From the NCBI GenBank assembly GCA_903882875.1, contig CAIRYQ010000129.1, positions 1-64,000 of the forward strand: a stretch of DNA of 64,000 nucleotides, in the 5' to 3' direction. This document shows, piece after piece, positions 26,248 through 33,085 of the stretch. The stretch is from an uncultured Spartobacteria bacterium (lineage in GTDB: Bacteria; Verrucomicrobiota; Verrucomicrobiia; Chthoniobacterales; Chthoniobacteraceae). The translations under genes were made by a program, and so were the position numbers. How positions within the stretch are numbered: position 1 is the first letter of the stretch; each line of letters starts with the position of its first letter. The notes beneath the pieces were generated by a model. It saw only the letters and a program-made list of their open reading frames with translations. It had not been told where the DNA came from and made no database searches.

Positions 26248-27678
26248 TTAGAAAAGGTTGAGATTTTCGACCATCACGCAGCGGCGCGAGCGCGTGAATG
26301 TCATTGGAGTCGTCACGCCTTCGCCGGTCGGCGTGGCGACGGAAAAACTGAGGAAGCCTTCACCGCCGAGTCCGAGGCCAGTCATGCACGGGCCGTTCTT
26401 GATGAAGAGCGTCGTGTCCACGACCTGTGCCATTTTGGTGAGGTTGCGGATGTTCTGCGAATGCATGATCGCCGTGTGCTTGTAGTTGTGCTCGGCCTTG
26501 ATCGCCTCCGCGATGGCGACATCCACATTCGGCACGCGTACAACTGGGATGAACGGCATCATCTGCTCCTCATCCACGAAAATGTGATCCGCCTTCGTCT
26601 CGCCGAAGAGGAGCTGCGTGGAAGGCGGGACATCAAGCCCGATGGCCTTTGCGAGCACTGCGGCATCACGTCCGACGAGGTCGCGGTTCACGACCGGATG
26701 CGGGCAGCCCGCGCCTTTTCCCTGCGGGAAAACGAATGCCTTCTCAGCGAGCGCCTCGACTTGCTTCGCGTCGAGTTGCACGGCTCCGGCGCGCTTCAGC
26801 GCAGCCATGAGTTTGTCCGCGACGGCTTCCACGACGAACACTTCCTTCTCGCCGATGCAGAGCAAATTATTGTCGTAGCTCGCGCCTTGGATGATGCACT
26901 TCGCCGCGTGATCGAGGTCCGCGGTTTCGTCCACGACGACCGGCGGATTTCCCGGCCCGGCGCAAATCGCGCGCTTGCCGGCTTTCATCGCCGCGGCGAC
27001 GACCGCCGGGCCGCCGGTGACGCAGAGCAGGCGCACCTTCGGGTGCTTGCACATGATGTCGAAGGTTTCGAGTGTCGGCTTCACCACGGTCGTGAGCAGG
27101 TCGCTGATGCCGGTCTCCTGAAAAATCGCCTCGTTGTAAGCGCGCACCGCGAGCGCCGCCACGTTGCACGCGGCAGGATGCGTGTTGAACACCGCCGCGT
27201 TGCCCGCGGCGATCATGTTGATCGCGTTGCCGGTGAGCGTCGGGACGCTGTGCGTCGAGGGAGTCACCGCGCCGATCACGCCCCACGGCGCGTAATCAAT
27301 GATCGTCAGGCCGAAGTCGCCGCTGAACGCCATGCGCTCGAGAAACTCCACTCCGGGCACAAGGTCGCCGCAAATCTTGAGCTTCTCGATCTTGTGATCG
27401 AGCCGGCCGATCTTCGTCTCGGCCATTTCGATTTCGCCCCACTCCTTCGCCTTCGCGACGCACATCTTGCGGATGACGTTGATCGCCTTGCGCCGCGCCG
27501 ACACGCCGAGTTCGCGCAGCTTTTCAAACGAGCGATGCGCCGCCTCACAGGCGTCCTCCATTTTGTCATACACGCCGAACGCGGTCTTCGATGAAGGCGC
27601 GGCCTTCGTCTGCGAGGCGAGGCGGGCGAGCACTTCGCTCACCACTTTGGACACCAGCTTTTCGTCAATCGTTGCCAT
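26248..27678 (-). CDS. CoA-acylating aldehyde dehydrogenase of the microcompartment (PduP-like)
   Basis: 476 residues. It oxidises the aldehyde (lactaldehyde/propionaldehyde class) to acyl-CoA with NAD. The catalytic cysteine is Cys274 in NNLLCIGEKEV, and the cofactor loop is around GAVTPSTHSVPTLTGN. Residues 1-20 (MATIDEKLVSKVVSEVLARL) form an amphipathic helix followed by a Ser/Ala/Pro linker, the classic encapsulation-peptide layout of PduP/EutE enzymes. Flanked on both sides by BMC-P genes. Its acyl-CoA product would pass to PduL. Confidence 0.92.
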   Translation of the reverse strand: MATIDEKLVSKVVSEVLARLASQTKAAPSSKTAFGVYDKMEDACEAAHRSFEKLRELGVSARRKAINVIRKMCVAKAKEWGEIEMAETKIGRLDHKIEKLKICGDLVPGVEFLERMAFSGDFGLTIIDYAPWGVIGAVTPSTHSVPTLTGNAINMIAAGNAAVFNTHPAACNVAALAVRAYNEAIFQETGISDLLTTVVKPTLETFDIMCKHPKVRLLCVTGGPAVVAAAMKAGKRAICAGPGNPPVVVDETADLDHAAKCIIQGASYDNNLLCIGEKEVFVVEAVADKLMAALKRAGAVQLDAKQVEALAEKAFVFPQGKGAGCPHPVVNRDLVGRDAAVLAKAIGLDVPPSTQLLFGETKADHIFVDEEQMMPFIPVVRVPNVDVAIAEAIKAEHNYKHTAIMHSQNIRNLTKMAQVVDTTLFIKNGPCMTGLGLGGEGFLSFSVATPTGEGVTTPMTFTRSRRCVMVENLNLF

Positions 27679-27693
27679 GTGAGGAATCTAGTT

Positions 27694-28002
27694 TTACTGC
27701 GCTTTGAAAAGGATGTGTTTGCCGACATCCACGGTGTCCACGATGCCGATCACGACGGCATCCAAGGGAGCGTCCTTGTCGTCAGTGGCGAGCCGCGCGG
27801 AACTGCCCTGCACGATGAGGACGATTTCGCCCTCACCCGCGCCGAGGGTGTCCGTGACCACGAGCGTGCTCGTGCCGGGCTTCCATTCCTTGGCCGTCGG
27901 CGAATCAATCACGAGCGGACGCACGAGGAGAAACTTGTTCCCCGTCATCTTCTTGTTTTTCTTCGTCGCGACGACGCTGCCTTCTACGCGGGCTAAAATC
28001 AT
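27694..28002 (-). CDS. Microcompartment shell pentamer (BMC-P, EutN/CcmL family)
   Basis: 102 residues, the longest of the three pentamers: MILARVEGSVVATKKNKKMT, VVTDTLGAGEGEIVLIVQGS with the LGAG pore motif, then AVVIGIVDTVDVGKHILFKAQ. A basic Lys/Asn loop near residues 14-22 is longer than in the other copies. It lies 15 bp before the dehydrogenase gene and is separated from the upstream BMC-H gene by a hairpin. Confidence 0.9.
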   Translation of the reverse strand: MILARVEGSVVATKKNKKMTGNKFLLVRPLVIDSPTAKEWKPGTSTLVVTDTLGAGEGEIVLIVQGSSARLATDDKDAPLDAVVIGIVDTVDVGKHILFKAQ

Positions 28003-28011
28003 GGTCGGAGT

Positions 28012-28077
28012 TTTGATCCGCGACGCATACGAAATGCGCAGAATGGTTCTGCGTCCGCGGCGTCTGCGGAGATCAAA
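28012..28077. repeat. Intercistronic long hairpin in the microcompartment operon
   Basis: TTTGATC (28012-28018) pairs with GATCAAA (28071-28077). Inside it, CGCAGAA/TTCTGCG (28037-28043 with 28047-28053) forms a perfect 7-bp stem with a 3-nt loop. It fills the gap between BMC-H and BMC-P cistrons. It may be an RNA processing or stability element, or a repetitive palindrome. Confidence 0.6.
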
Positions 28078-28359
28078 TTACTTCGCCTTCGGCAGCACTG
28101 CGACGAGGTCGCCGTGCGGGCGCGCGATGACGCTGATGCTGACGATTTCGCCGAGTCCTTGCGCGGCGATTTTGCCGGCTTCGGTCGCGGCCTTCACAGC
28201 GGCGACATCGCCGGTGACGCAGACGGTCACCATTGCGTTTCCGACCTGGGTGATGGGGCCGACGAGTTCGACGTTGGCGGATTTGAGCATCGCGTCCGTC
28301 GCCTCGACGAGTGCGACGAGACCGCGGGTTTCGATGAGTCCGATTGCTTGTTGTGCCAT
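28078..28359 (-). CDS. Microcompartment shell hexamer (BMC-H)
   Basis: 93 residues of a single Pfam-BMC-type domain: [20 protein letters not shown], then MLKSANVELVGPITQVGNAM and [20 protein letters not shown], ending in VIARPHGDLVAVLPKAK. Hexamers tile the flat shell facets; the central pore loop here reads QVGNA. It lies between ackA and a pentamer gene, apart from the two other BMC-H genes. Confidence 0.93.
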   Translation of the reverse strand: MAQQAIGLIETRGLVALVEATDAMLKSANVELVGPITQVGNAMVTVCVTGDVAAVKAATEAGKIAAQGLGEIVSISVIARPHGDLVAVLPKAK

Positions 28360-28375
28360 GGGTTTTGTTTGGTTT

Positions 28376-29560
28376 TTAGTTGAGTGCAGAAAGTTTTGCC
28401 CACGCGTTGCGGGCGATGATGATTTCCTCGTTCGTGGGGATGACGCGCACCTCGATCTTCGAGCGTGGCGTTGAGATCACGGCCTCGCTCGCGCGGGTGC
28501 TGTTGTTCGCATCGCGATCCAGTTCGAGGCCGCAAAAATCGAGGTTCGTGCAAATCTGTTCGCGCAGGCCCGGGTTATTCTCGGCGATGCCGGCGGTGAA
28601 GATGAGCATGTCCGCGCCGTTCAGTTCGACGAGGAACTGGCCGATGTATTTGCGGATTGCGCCGATGAAAACATCGAGCGCGATTTTCGCGTCCGCGTTT
28701 CCATTGCTCGCCGCGTCCATGATGTCGCGCACGTCACCGCTGGCCATGCCCGACAGGCCCTTGAGGCCGGATTGCGAGGTGAGCGCCTTTTCCACGGCAT
28801 CAATCCCGAGGCCGAGATCCCGCGCGAGATAGATGAGCGCGAAGCAGTCGAAGTCGCCCACACGGTTGTTCTGCGGCAGTCCGCTTTGCGCCGTCATGCC
28901 CCAGCTCGAATCAATCGCCTTTCCATCGCGCACCGCCGCGATGGAACTGCTGCCGCCGAGGTGGCACGAAATGATGCGCAGCTTGTCCGTGCCGCGCAGT
29001 TCCGCGCATCGCTGCGAGACGAAGCGGTGGCTCGCGCCGTGGAATCCGTAGCGGCGGATCCCATATTTCGTCTCCCATTCGCGCGGCACCGGATAGCGCG
29101 TGTTTTCCACCGGCACCTCGTCGTAAAATGCCGTCTCGAATGTGCCGATGCACGGCAGCTTCGGGTGCGATTTGTGGAAGCTGCGCACGGCTGCGACGTA
29201 GGGCGGATTGTGCGCGGGCAGGAGTGTGTTGATTTCCTCCATCGCGCGCAGCACGGGTTCCGCGAGCACCTGCGTGCCCGAGATGCCGCGCGCCATCACC
29301 GGCTTGAAGCCGACCGCCGCGAGTTCGCCGAATCCGCCGAGCAATTTCTCGACGAGCGCGATGGCCGCGCCGTGGTCGGGCAATGCAGCCGTGCCTTTCT
29401 GCTCCGGCTCGCCGCCGATCTGCGCTTTCCAAGGCGACTCCGCGCTGCCGATGCGCTCCACGCCACCCTTCGCCAGCACGCGTTCGGACGGCATCTCGAT
29501 CAAGCGGAACTTGAACGAGGTGCTGCCGATGTTGGCGACGAGGATTTTGTTCGGAGTCAT
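28376..29560 (-). CDS. ackA: Acetate kinase-family enzyme of the microcompartment (divergent)
   Basis: 394 residues of the acetokinase family: VANIGSTSFKF (phosphate loop), YGFHGASH (His174), CHLGGSSSIAAVRDGK and the Arg233-containing NNRVGDFD. It should make ATP from acetyl-, propionyl- or lactyl-phosphate produced by PduL. Two usual active-site residues are altered by my eye alignment: the catalytic Asp of FDTAFH is Glu142 (FETAFY), and the Arg of HRVVHGG appears as Lys86 (VGFKPV). A homologue belongs to the known planctomycete-type locus. Preceded by a long hairpin. Confidence 0.88.
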   Translation of the reverse strand: MTPNKILVANIGSTSFKFRLIEMPSERVLAKGGVERIGSAESPWKAQIGGEPEQKGTAALPDHGAAIALVEKLLGGFGELAAVGFKPVMARGISGTQVLAEPVLRAMEEINTLLPAHNPPYVAAVRSFHKSHPKLPCIGTFETAFYDEVPVENTRYPVPREWETKYGIRRYGFHGASHRFVSQRCAELRGTDKLRIISCHLGGSSSIAAVRDGKAIDSSWGMTAQSGLPQNNRVGDFDCFALIYLARDLGLGIDAVEKALTSQSGLKGLSGMASGDVRDIMDAASNGNADAKIALDVFIGAIRKYIGQFLVELNGADMLIFTAGIAENNPGLREQICTNLDFCGLELDRDANNSTRASEAVISTPRSKIEVRVIPTNEEIIIARNAWAKLSALN

Positions 29561-29576
29561 GGATTCAGCGCGGTCG

Positions 29577-29634
29577 CATCGGTCCTATCGTTTCCATTTG
29601 TCCCACGGGACAAAGGTGACGAATAAGACCGATG
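29577..29634. repeat. Long imperfect hairpin between BMC-H and ackA
   Basis: CATCGGTC (29577-29584) pairs with GACCGATG (29627-29634), and TTTGTCC pairs with GGACAAA around 29597-29614. The strands between are largely complementary, giving one nearly continuous stem of about 26 bp. Its ATCGGTCCTATCG/AATAAGACCGATG text resembles dispersed repeats I recall from Planctomycetes and Verrucomicrobia genomes. It separates shell and kinase cistrons. Confidence 0.65.
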
Positions 29635-29638
29635 GGAA

Positions 29639-29944
29639 TTACTTCGCGACGGCGTTCGCGGGTTTTCCGCCGAGGAATTTTCCGAGAAGGTGCAGGTCGT
29701 CGTGCGGACGCGGGATCACATGGACGGCCACGACTTCGCCGATGGCGGTCGCGGCGGTCGCGCCGGCTTCGACTGCGGCCTTCACCGCGGCGACATCGCC
29801 TTTTACAAAGACGGTCACGTAGCCCGAGCCGACTTTTTCCCAGCCGATGAGTTCCACATTCGCGGCCTTCGTCATTGCGTCCGTTGCTTCGAACTGCGCG
29901 ACGAGGCCTTTGGTTTCGATCATTCCGATTGCTTGTCCAGCCAT
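29639..29944 (-). CDS. Microcompartment shell hexamer (BMC-H)
   Basis: 101 residues from the ATG at 29944: [20 protein letters not shown], pore loop KVGSG (the PduA-like form), [20 protein letters not shown], then [18 protein letters not shown] and a short tail ANAVAK. The KVGSG pore is the type associated with small polar metabolites in PduA. The frame stays open upstream to 30109 through the intergenic gap and the next gene, but homology begins at MAGQAIG. Confidence 0.93.
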   Translation of the reverse strand: MAGQAIGMIETKGLVAQFEATDAMTKAANVELIGWEKVGSGYVTVFVKGDVAAVKAAVEAGATAATAIGEVVAVHVIPRPHDDLHLLGKFLGGKPANAVAK

Positions 29945-29984
29945 AGTATTTGAGAGGTAAAAGTTGAGTGTTGAGTGCCTGCGT

Positions 29985-30254
29985 CTAGCTCGTGAAGAAC
30001 TTGAGCAGCTCCGGCGTGGGCCGGGCGATGACGTGGGATGCGACGAGGTTGCCGACGCGTTTAGCCGCTTCCTTCCCGGCTTCGACGGCGGCTTTGACGC
30101 TGCCGACATCCCCGCGGACGATGGTCGTGATCAGCGCGCCGCCGATCGGGATGGATTTTACCAGTTGCACATTCGCGGCCTTGACCATGGCATCACTGGC
30201 TTCCACCAGGCCCACGTAGCCGCGAGTTTCGATTAGTCCGATTGCTTCGCTCAT
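29985..30254 (-). CDS. Microcompartment shell hexamer (BMC-H)
   Basis: 89 residues, the shortest of the three: [20 protein letters not shown], pore region SIPIGGA instead of x[24 protein letters not shown], ending [15 protein letters not shown]. The differing pore sequence implies different permeability from the 29639 copy. Second gene of the operon, 90 bp after pduL; that gap is T-rich on the plus strand and contains a small CCGCAA/TTGCGG hairpin. Confidence 0.93.
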   Translation of the reverse strand: MSEAIGLIETRGYVGLVEASDAMVKAANVQLVKSIPIGGALITTIVRGDVGSVKAAVEAGKEAAKRVGNLVASHVIARPTPELLKFFTS

Positions 30255-30344
30255 TTGTTTTTAGTTTTGGTTTGGTGATTGGTTTGCCCGCAAAATTGCG
30301 GACGGATCGTTTTTGTTGTTTGCGTTTCGCGTGTTTGCGGAAAA

Positions 30345-31016
30345 TCAGGATTTGATGAGTTCGACCTTCGTCACTCGTTCGAGGTCGCAGGCGTTCGCCT
30401 CGTCGGTGTCTATGTGGACTTCCAATTTGAAGCTCGGGTCCACGCGCACGATCATTTCGTCAAAGCGCGTGTTGCACATCGGCGACGTGACTTTCATCGT
30501 GATCCGGTCGAGGTGCTTGACTCCGTAAAATTTCGCATCGCTCGGAGACATGTGGACGTGCCGCGCCGCGCGGATGATGCCGTCCTTCATTTCGAGCATC
30601 CCCTTTGGTCCCATCACGTATCCGCCCGGCGTGCCTTGAATGTCACCCGACATGCGCACCGGGATGTCCATGCCGAGCTGAATCGCGTCGGTGATGGCGA
30701 GTTCGATCTGCGTGAGATTCCGGCAGGGGCCGAGGATGCGCAGGTTCGGAATGACGCGACGGCGCGGCCCGATGAGCGTCACGGTCTGCTCCGAGGCAAA
30801 CTGTCCTTCCTGGTAAAGCATCTTGTGGACGGTCAGCTTCGCGCCCTTGCCGAACAGCGCTTCGAGATTCTCCGGCGAAATGTGCATGTGCCGCGCCGAA
30901 CTGTTCACCACGAGCGTCGGCGGATTCGCGGGCGCTTCCTGTCCGAGCTGCTTCGCCAAAGTGGAGCGCACGAGAGCCTCGATGACGGGGCGGCTGGGGG
31001 CATTGATGGCGCTCAT
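30345..31016 (-). CDS. pduL: Phosphate propanoyltransferase (PduL type)
   Basis: 223 residues. It converts acyl-CoA and phosphate to acyl-phosphate, regenerating CoA inside the shell. Two halves of the duplicated barrel carry the metal-binding histidines: ARHMHIS (His43, His45) and ARHVHMS (His153, His155), with a further His201 in KLEVHIDTDEANA, the PduL signature end. N-terminal residues 1-25 form a short helix (VIEALVRSTLAKQLG) consistent with an encapsulation peptide. First gene of the operon; its promoter overlaps an operator-like dyad. Confidence 0.93.
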   Translation of the reverse strand: MSAINAPSRPVIEALVRSTLAKQLGQEAPANPPTLVVNSSARHMHISPENLEALFGKGAKLTVHKMLYQEGQFASEQTVTLIGPRRRVIPNLRILGPCRNLTQIELAITDAIQLGMDIPVRMSGDIQGTPGGYVMGPKGMLEMKDGIIRAARHVHMSPSDAKFYGVKHLDRITMKVTSPMCNTRFDEMIVRVDPSFKLEVHIDTDEANACDLERVTKVELIKS

Positions 31017-31034
31017 TTTTCTGGAGAAAGCTTA

Positions 31035-31054
31035 TATGACTGCTCGCAATCATA
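31035..31054. promoter_or_regulatory. Candidate DeoR-type operator, site 0 (on operon promoter)
   Basis: TATGACTGCTCGCAATCATA, part of a perfect 8-bp inverted repeat (TTATATGA/TCATATAA, 31032-31057) with a 10-bp spacer. It shares the pattern TATRA-N10-TCRTA with two other sites around the adjacent deoR-type gene. It overlaps the -10 box of the microcompartment promoter, fitting a repressor site. Confidence 0.6.
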
Positions 31055-31076
31055 TAAAAATCCTGCGTTCGGTCAA
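31049..31076 (-). promoter_or_regulatory. Sigma-70-type promoter of the microcompartment operon
   Basis: On the minus strand, TTGACC (31076-31071), a 16-bp spacer and TATGAT (31054-31049). The -35 and -10 each match 5 of 6 consensus bases. The predicted start near 31042 leaves about 25 nt before the pduL ATG. The -10 lies within the left half of operator site 0 as read in the transcription direction. Confidence 0.6.
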
Positions 31077-31095
31077 TGGAAAAATTCGTCTTTTT

Positions 31096-31115
31096 TACGA
31101 ACGTGTTCAGTCATA
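31096..31115. promoter_or_regulatory. Candidate DeoR-type operator, site 1 (at regulator stop codon)
   Basis: On the minus strand, TATGACTGAACACGTTCGTA, matching site 0 in the first eight bases and in the TCRTA end, with the same 10-bp spacer. It covers the last codons and stop of the regulator gene. Its centre is 61 bp from that of site 0, close to six helical turns, so looped binding is possible. Confidence 0.55.
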
Positions 31116-31980
31116 AAATATAGACCGGTATTTCGTCCCTCTCCGCCTCTGCGACAGAGGCGCTCTCCGGTACCGGGAGTGCCTGCGCAGTCGGATGACG
31201 CCCACCCGCCGGGGCGCGCTGCCCGTCTTTCAGTGTGATCCCGGCCTTCTCGATCCGTTCGGCGGAAACATCCGTGACCAACACATCCACCCTGTCCCAC
31301 GACACGAGGAAATGCGGTGCCTCGCGGTTCAGCTTCGAGCCATCAATGCAAAAAACCGTCCGCCTGCTGCGTTCGAGCACGACCCGTTGCTGGTCCACGA
31401 TAGCCGCCTGCGAATTCCACACCCCCGCCGGATTCATCGCCTCCGCCGAGAGGAATGCCGTGTCGAATTTCCAAAACTCCAGACTCTTCTGCGCCGTTTC
31501 GCCGAGCAGCGTGGACTGCAAGTGCAAGAGCTGCCCCGCGACCATGAACACCTGCACGTCTGGAATCGCCGCCAGCATTTCCGCGACCGGAAGATTCGAG
31601 GTCACGACCGTCACCGGCGTGACCGGACGATTGCAGAACATCTCCGCCACCGCGAAAATCGTCGTCCCGGAATCGAGAAAGTAAGTCCCGTTCGGCTCCA
31701 TTAGCGCCACCGTCGCCCGGGCGATCTTCGCCTTCGCCTGCGCGGCCCTCCCCTGCCGATCCCGAAATGAAGGAAACCGGTCATTAAACTCCGAAAGCGC
31801 CCCGCCGTGGGTTCGTTTGATCTTCTTTTCCCCGAGCAGCGCCGCTAGATCACGGCGTGCCGTGGCCTCTGACACGCCAAGCCTACGGCACAGTTCCTTC
31901 ACCGGCAGGTAACGATGTTGCCCGAGCAACTGAGCAAGCCGCTCGCGACGAGCCTGCACGATATGGAAGGGAACTTTCAC
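31111..31980 (-). CDS. DeoR-family transcriptional regulator of the microcompartment operon
   Basis: 289 residues. The N-terminal helix-turn-helix is LPVKELCRRLGVSEATARRD, followed by the DeoR wing (KIKRTHGGAL). The C-terminal DeoRC sensor domain shows DSGTTIFAVAEMF, TVVTSNLPVAEML and FCIDGSKLNREAPHF; it normally binds a phosphorylated sugar. It is co-oriented with and directly upstream of pduL, so by position and analogy it should repress the operon until a fucose/rhamnose catabolite appears. A nonconserved tail of about 35 residues follows the core. Candidate operators flank it. Confidence 0.9.
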   Translation of the reverse strand: MKVPFHIVQARRERLAQLLGQHRYLPVKELCRRLGVSEATARRDLAALLGEKKIKRTHGGALSEFNDRFPSFRDRQGRAAQAKAKIARATVALMEPNGTYFLDSGTTIFAVAEMFCNRPVTPVTVVTSNLPVAEMLAAIPDVQVFMVAGQLLHLQSTLLGETAQKSLEFWKFDTAFLSAEAMNPAGVWNSQAAIVDQQRVVLERSRRTVFCIDGSKLNREAPHFLVSWDRVDVLVTDVSAERIEKAGITLKDGQRAPAGGRHPTAQALPVPESASVAEAERDEIPVYIL

Positions 31981-31999
31981 GCTTTGAAAATCCGGTTTT

Positions 32000-32019
32000 T
32001 ATGAACGATGTCAATTATA
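32000..32019. promoter_or_regulatory. Candidate DeoR-type operator, site 2, over the regulator's own -10 box
   Basis: On the minus strand, TATAATTGACATCGTTCATA. It fits TATRA-N10-TCRTA with 10-bp spacing; over a 25-bp window (31996-32020 against 31092-31116) it matches site 1 at 19 positions. It contains a perfect TATAAT (32019-32014) about 35 bp before the regulator start, so binding would give autoregulation. A perfect TTGACA overlaps it as well. Confidence 0.55.
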
Positions 32020-32098
32020 ACCTGTGCCCAAAAAAATGCGCGATCCAGTCAGGCTGAGGCATTCTCACATTCCTTCGCGAGAAGTGTTCAATCCTGCT

Positions 32099-33085
32099 TC
32101 ACCGTTGCGGTGGGTTTGCGACAGGCGTGATTTTTTCCGCGATGGCTCGTGCAAGGATTTCGTGACCGCGACCGTTCAGGTGCGCAGTGTCCATAAAAAG
32201 CGGTGCGAAGTCCGTGCCGGAAAACACGTCCTTCATCGTAAGGACATCCACGCCCGGCGCGACGAATGAACGGGCGAGATCATCGAGGCCGCTGTCGTCG
32301 AGCGTGGCGGATTTTCCTGTCCCGCGCATCCGCACCTGCGTGACGAGCAGCACGGGCACGCCGGCCGCGCGGCAGAGGTCGAGATCTTCCTTCAGAAAAT
32401 TGCGGACGCGATCCTGCCAGGCGCGGATTTGCTTTTCATCTGTCATCGCGATGATCTTTGCGCCCGCATCGTTCATGCCCTGCTGCGCGCGGATTTTTTC
32501 GGGCAGCAGCGACCAGAATACACCCTCAGTCTTCATCTCGTGGAGACGGCGGACGAGCAGGCTTTTCATCAGCAGATTTTTCGGATGCCAGCCCTGGAAA
32601 TCCTGACTGCGCCGCCACTCACGTTCGTCCTCGTATTCGTTCGAGTTGTTCACATGGCGGATGATGAGACTCGGCTGGTATTTCAAAGCCTGCGCGAGCA
32701 CGATGTGGCAGCGGTGCGCGCCGTAGCCGGGCAGGCATAGATTCCAGCCTTCGGCGGGGATGCCGGGGCCGTTTACGAATTCCGCGACACGTGTCGAGTA
32801 GGCCTCCGCAAGCGATGGGCCGCGCGGCACCGAGTCGCCGACGACCATGATACGAAACAAGCCCCTGGGCTTCTTCTGTATGTAGAGCTGCCGATGAAAA
32901 CGGCGCCCTCCCGCGCGCACGAGTTCGAGTCCACCGTTGGGCTTTTCCACGAAACCCGCAGTCGGATGGTAGCCGTAATCGAAACGTCCCGAGAGCCCGC
33001 GCGACCAGAATGCGCGCATGGCGATCTCCGCAACGACGAGGATGGCGATGACGAGCAAGAATGTTTTTGTGAACGCGCTGTGCAT
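32099..33085 (-). CDS. SGNH-hydrolase-like protein (AlgJ/AlgX role) paired with MBOAT
   Basis: 328 residues from the ATG at 33085, which overlaps the MBOAT stop as TGATG. One N-terminal membrane anchor (FLLVIAILVVAEIAMRAF). The SGNH signature is IMVVGDSVPRGPS (nucleophile Ser85), with the C-terminal Asp-x-x-His block in DTAHLNGRGHEIL. In such pairs the MBOAT moves the acyl group across the membrane and the SGNH protein places it on an exported polysaccharide. The polymer is not known here; no glycan synthase gene adjoins. Confidence 0.85.
   Translation of the reverse strand: MHSAFTKTFLLVIAILVVAEIAMRAFWSRGLSGRFDYGYHPTAGFVEKPNGGLELVRAGGRRFHRQLYIQKKPRGLFRIMVVGDSVPRGPSLAEAYSTRVAEFVNGPGIPAEGWNLCLPGYGAHRCHIVLAQALKYQPSLIIRHVNNSNEYEDEREWRRSQDFQGWHPKNLLMKSLLVRRLHEMKTEGVFWSLLPEKIRAQQGMNDAGAKIIAMTDEKQIRAWQDRVRNFLKEDLDLCRAAGVPVLLVTQVRMRGTGKSATLDDSGLDDLARSFVAPGVDVLTMKDVFSGTDFAPLFMDTAHLNGRGHEILARAIAEKITPVANPPQR

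Noticed and set aside
26137-27594. A long plus-strand frame opposite the aldehyde dehydrogenase
   Set aside because: Shadow of the dehydrogenase gene; Arg/His/Asp-rich with no domain.
31085-31101. TTCGT-N7-ACGAA dyad as the regulator site
   Set aside because: It is not repeated at the other promoter positions, unlike the TATRA-N10-TCRTA pattern, so it is probably incidental.
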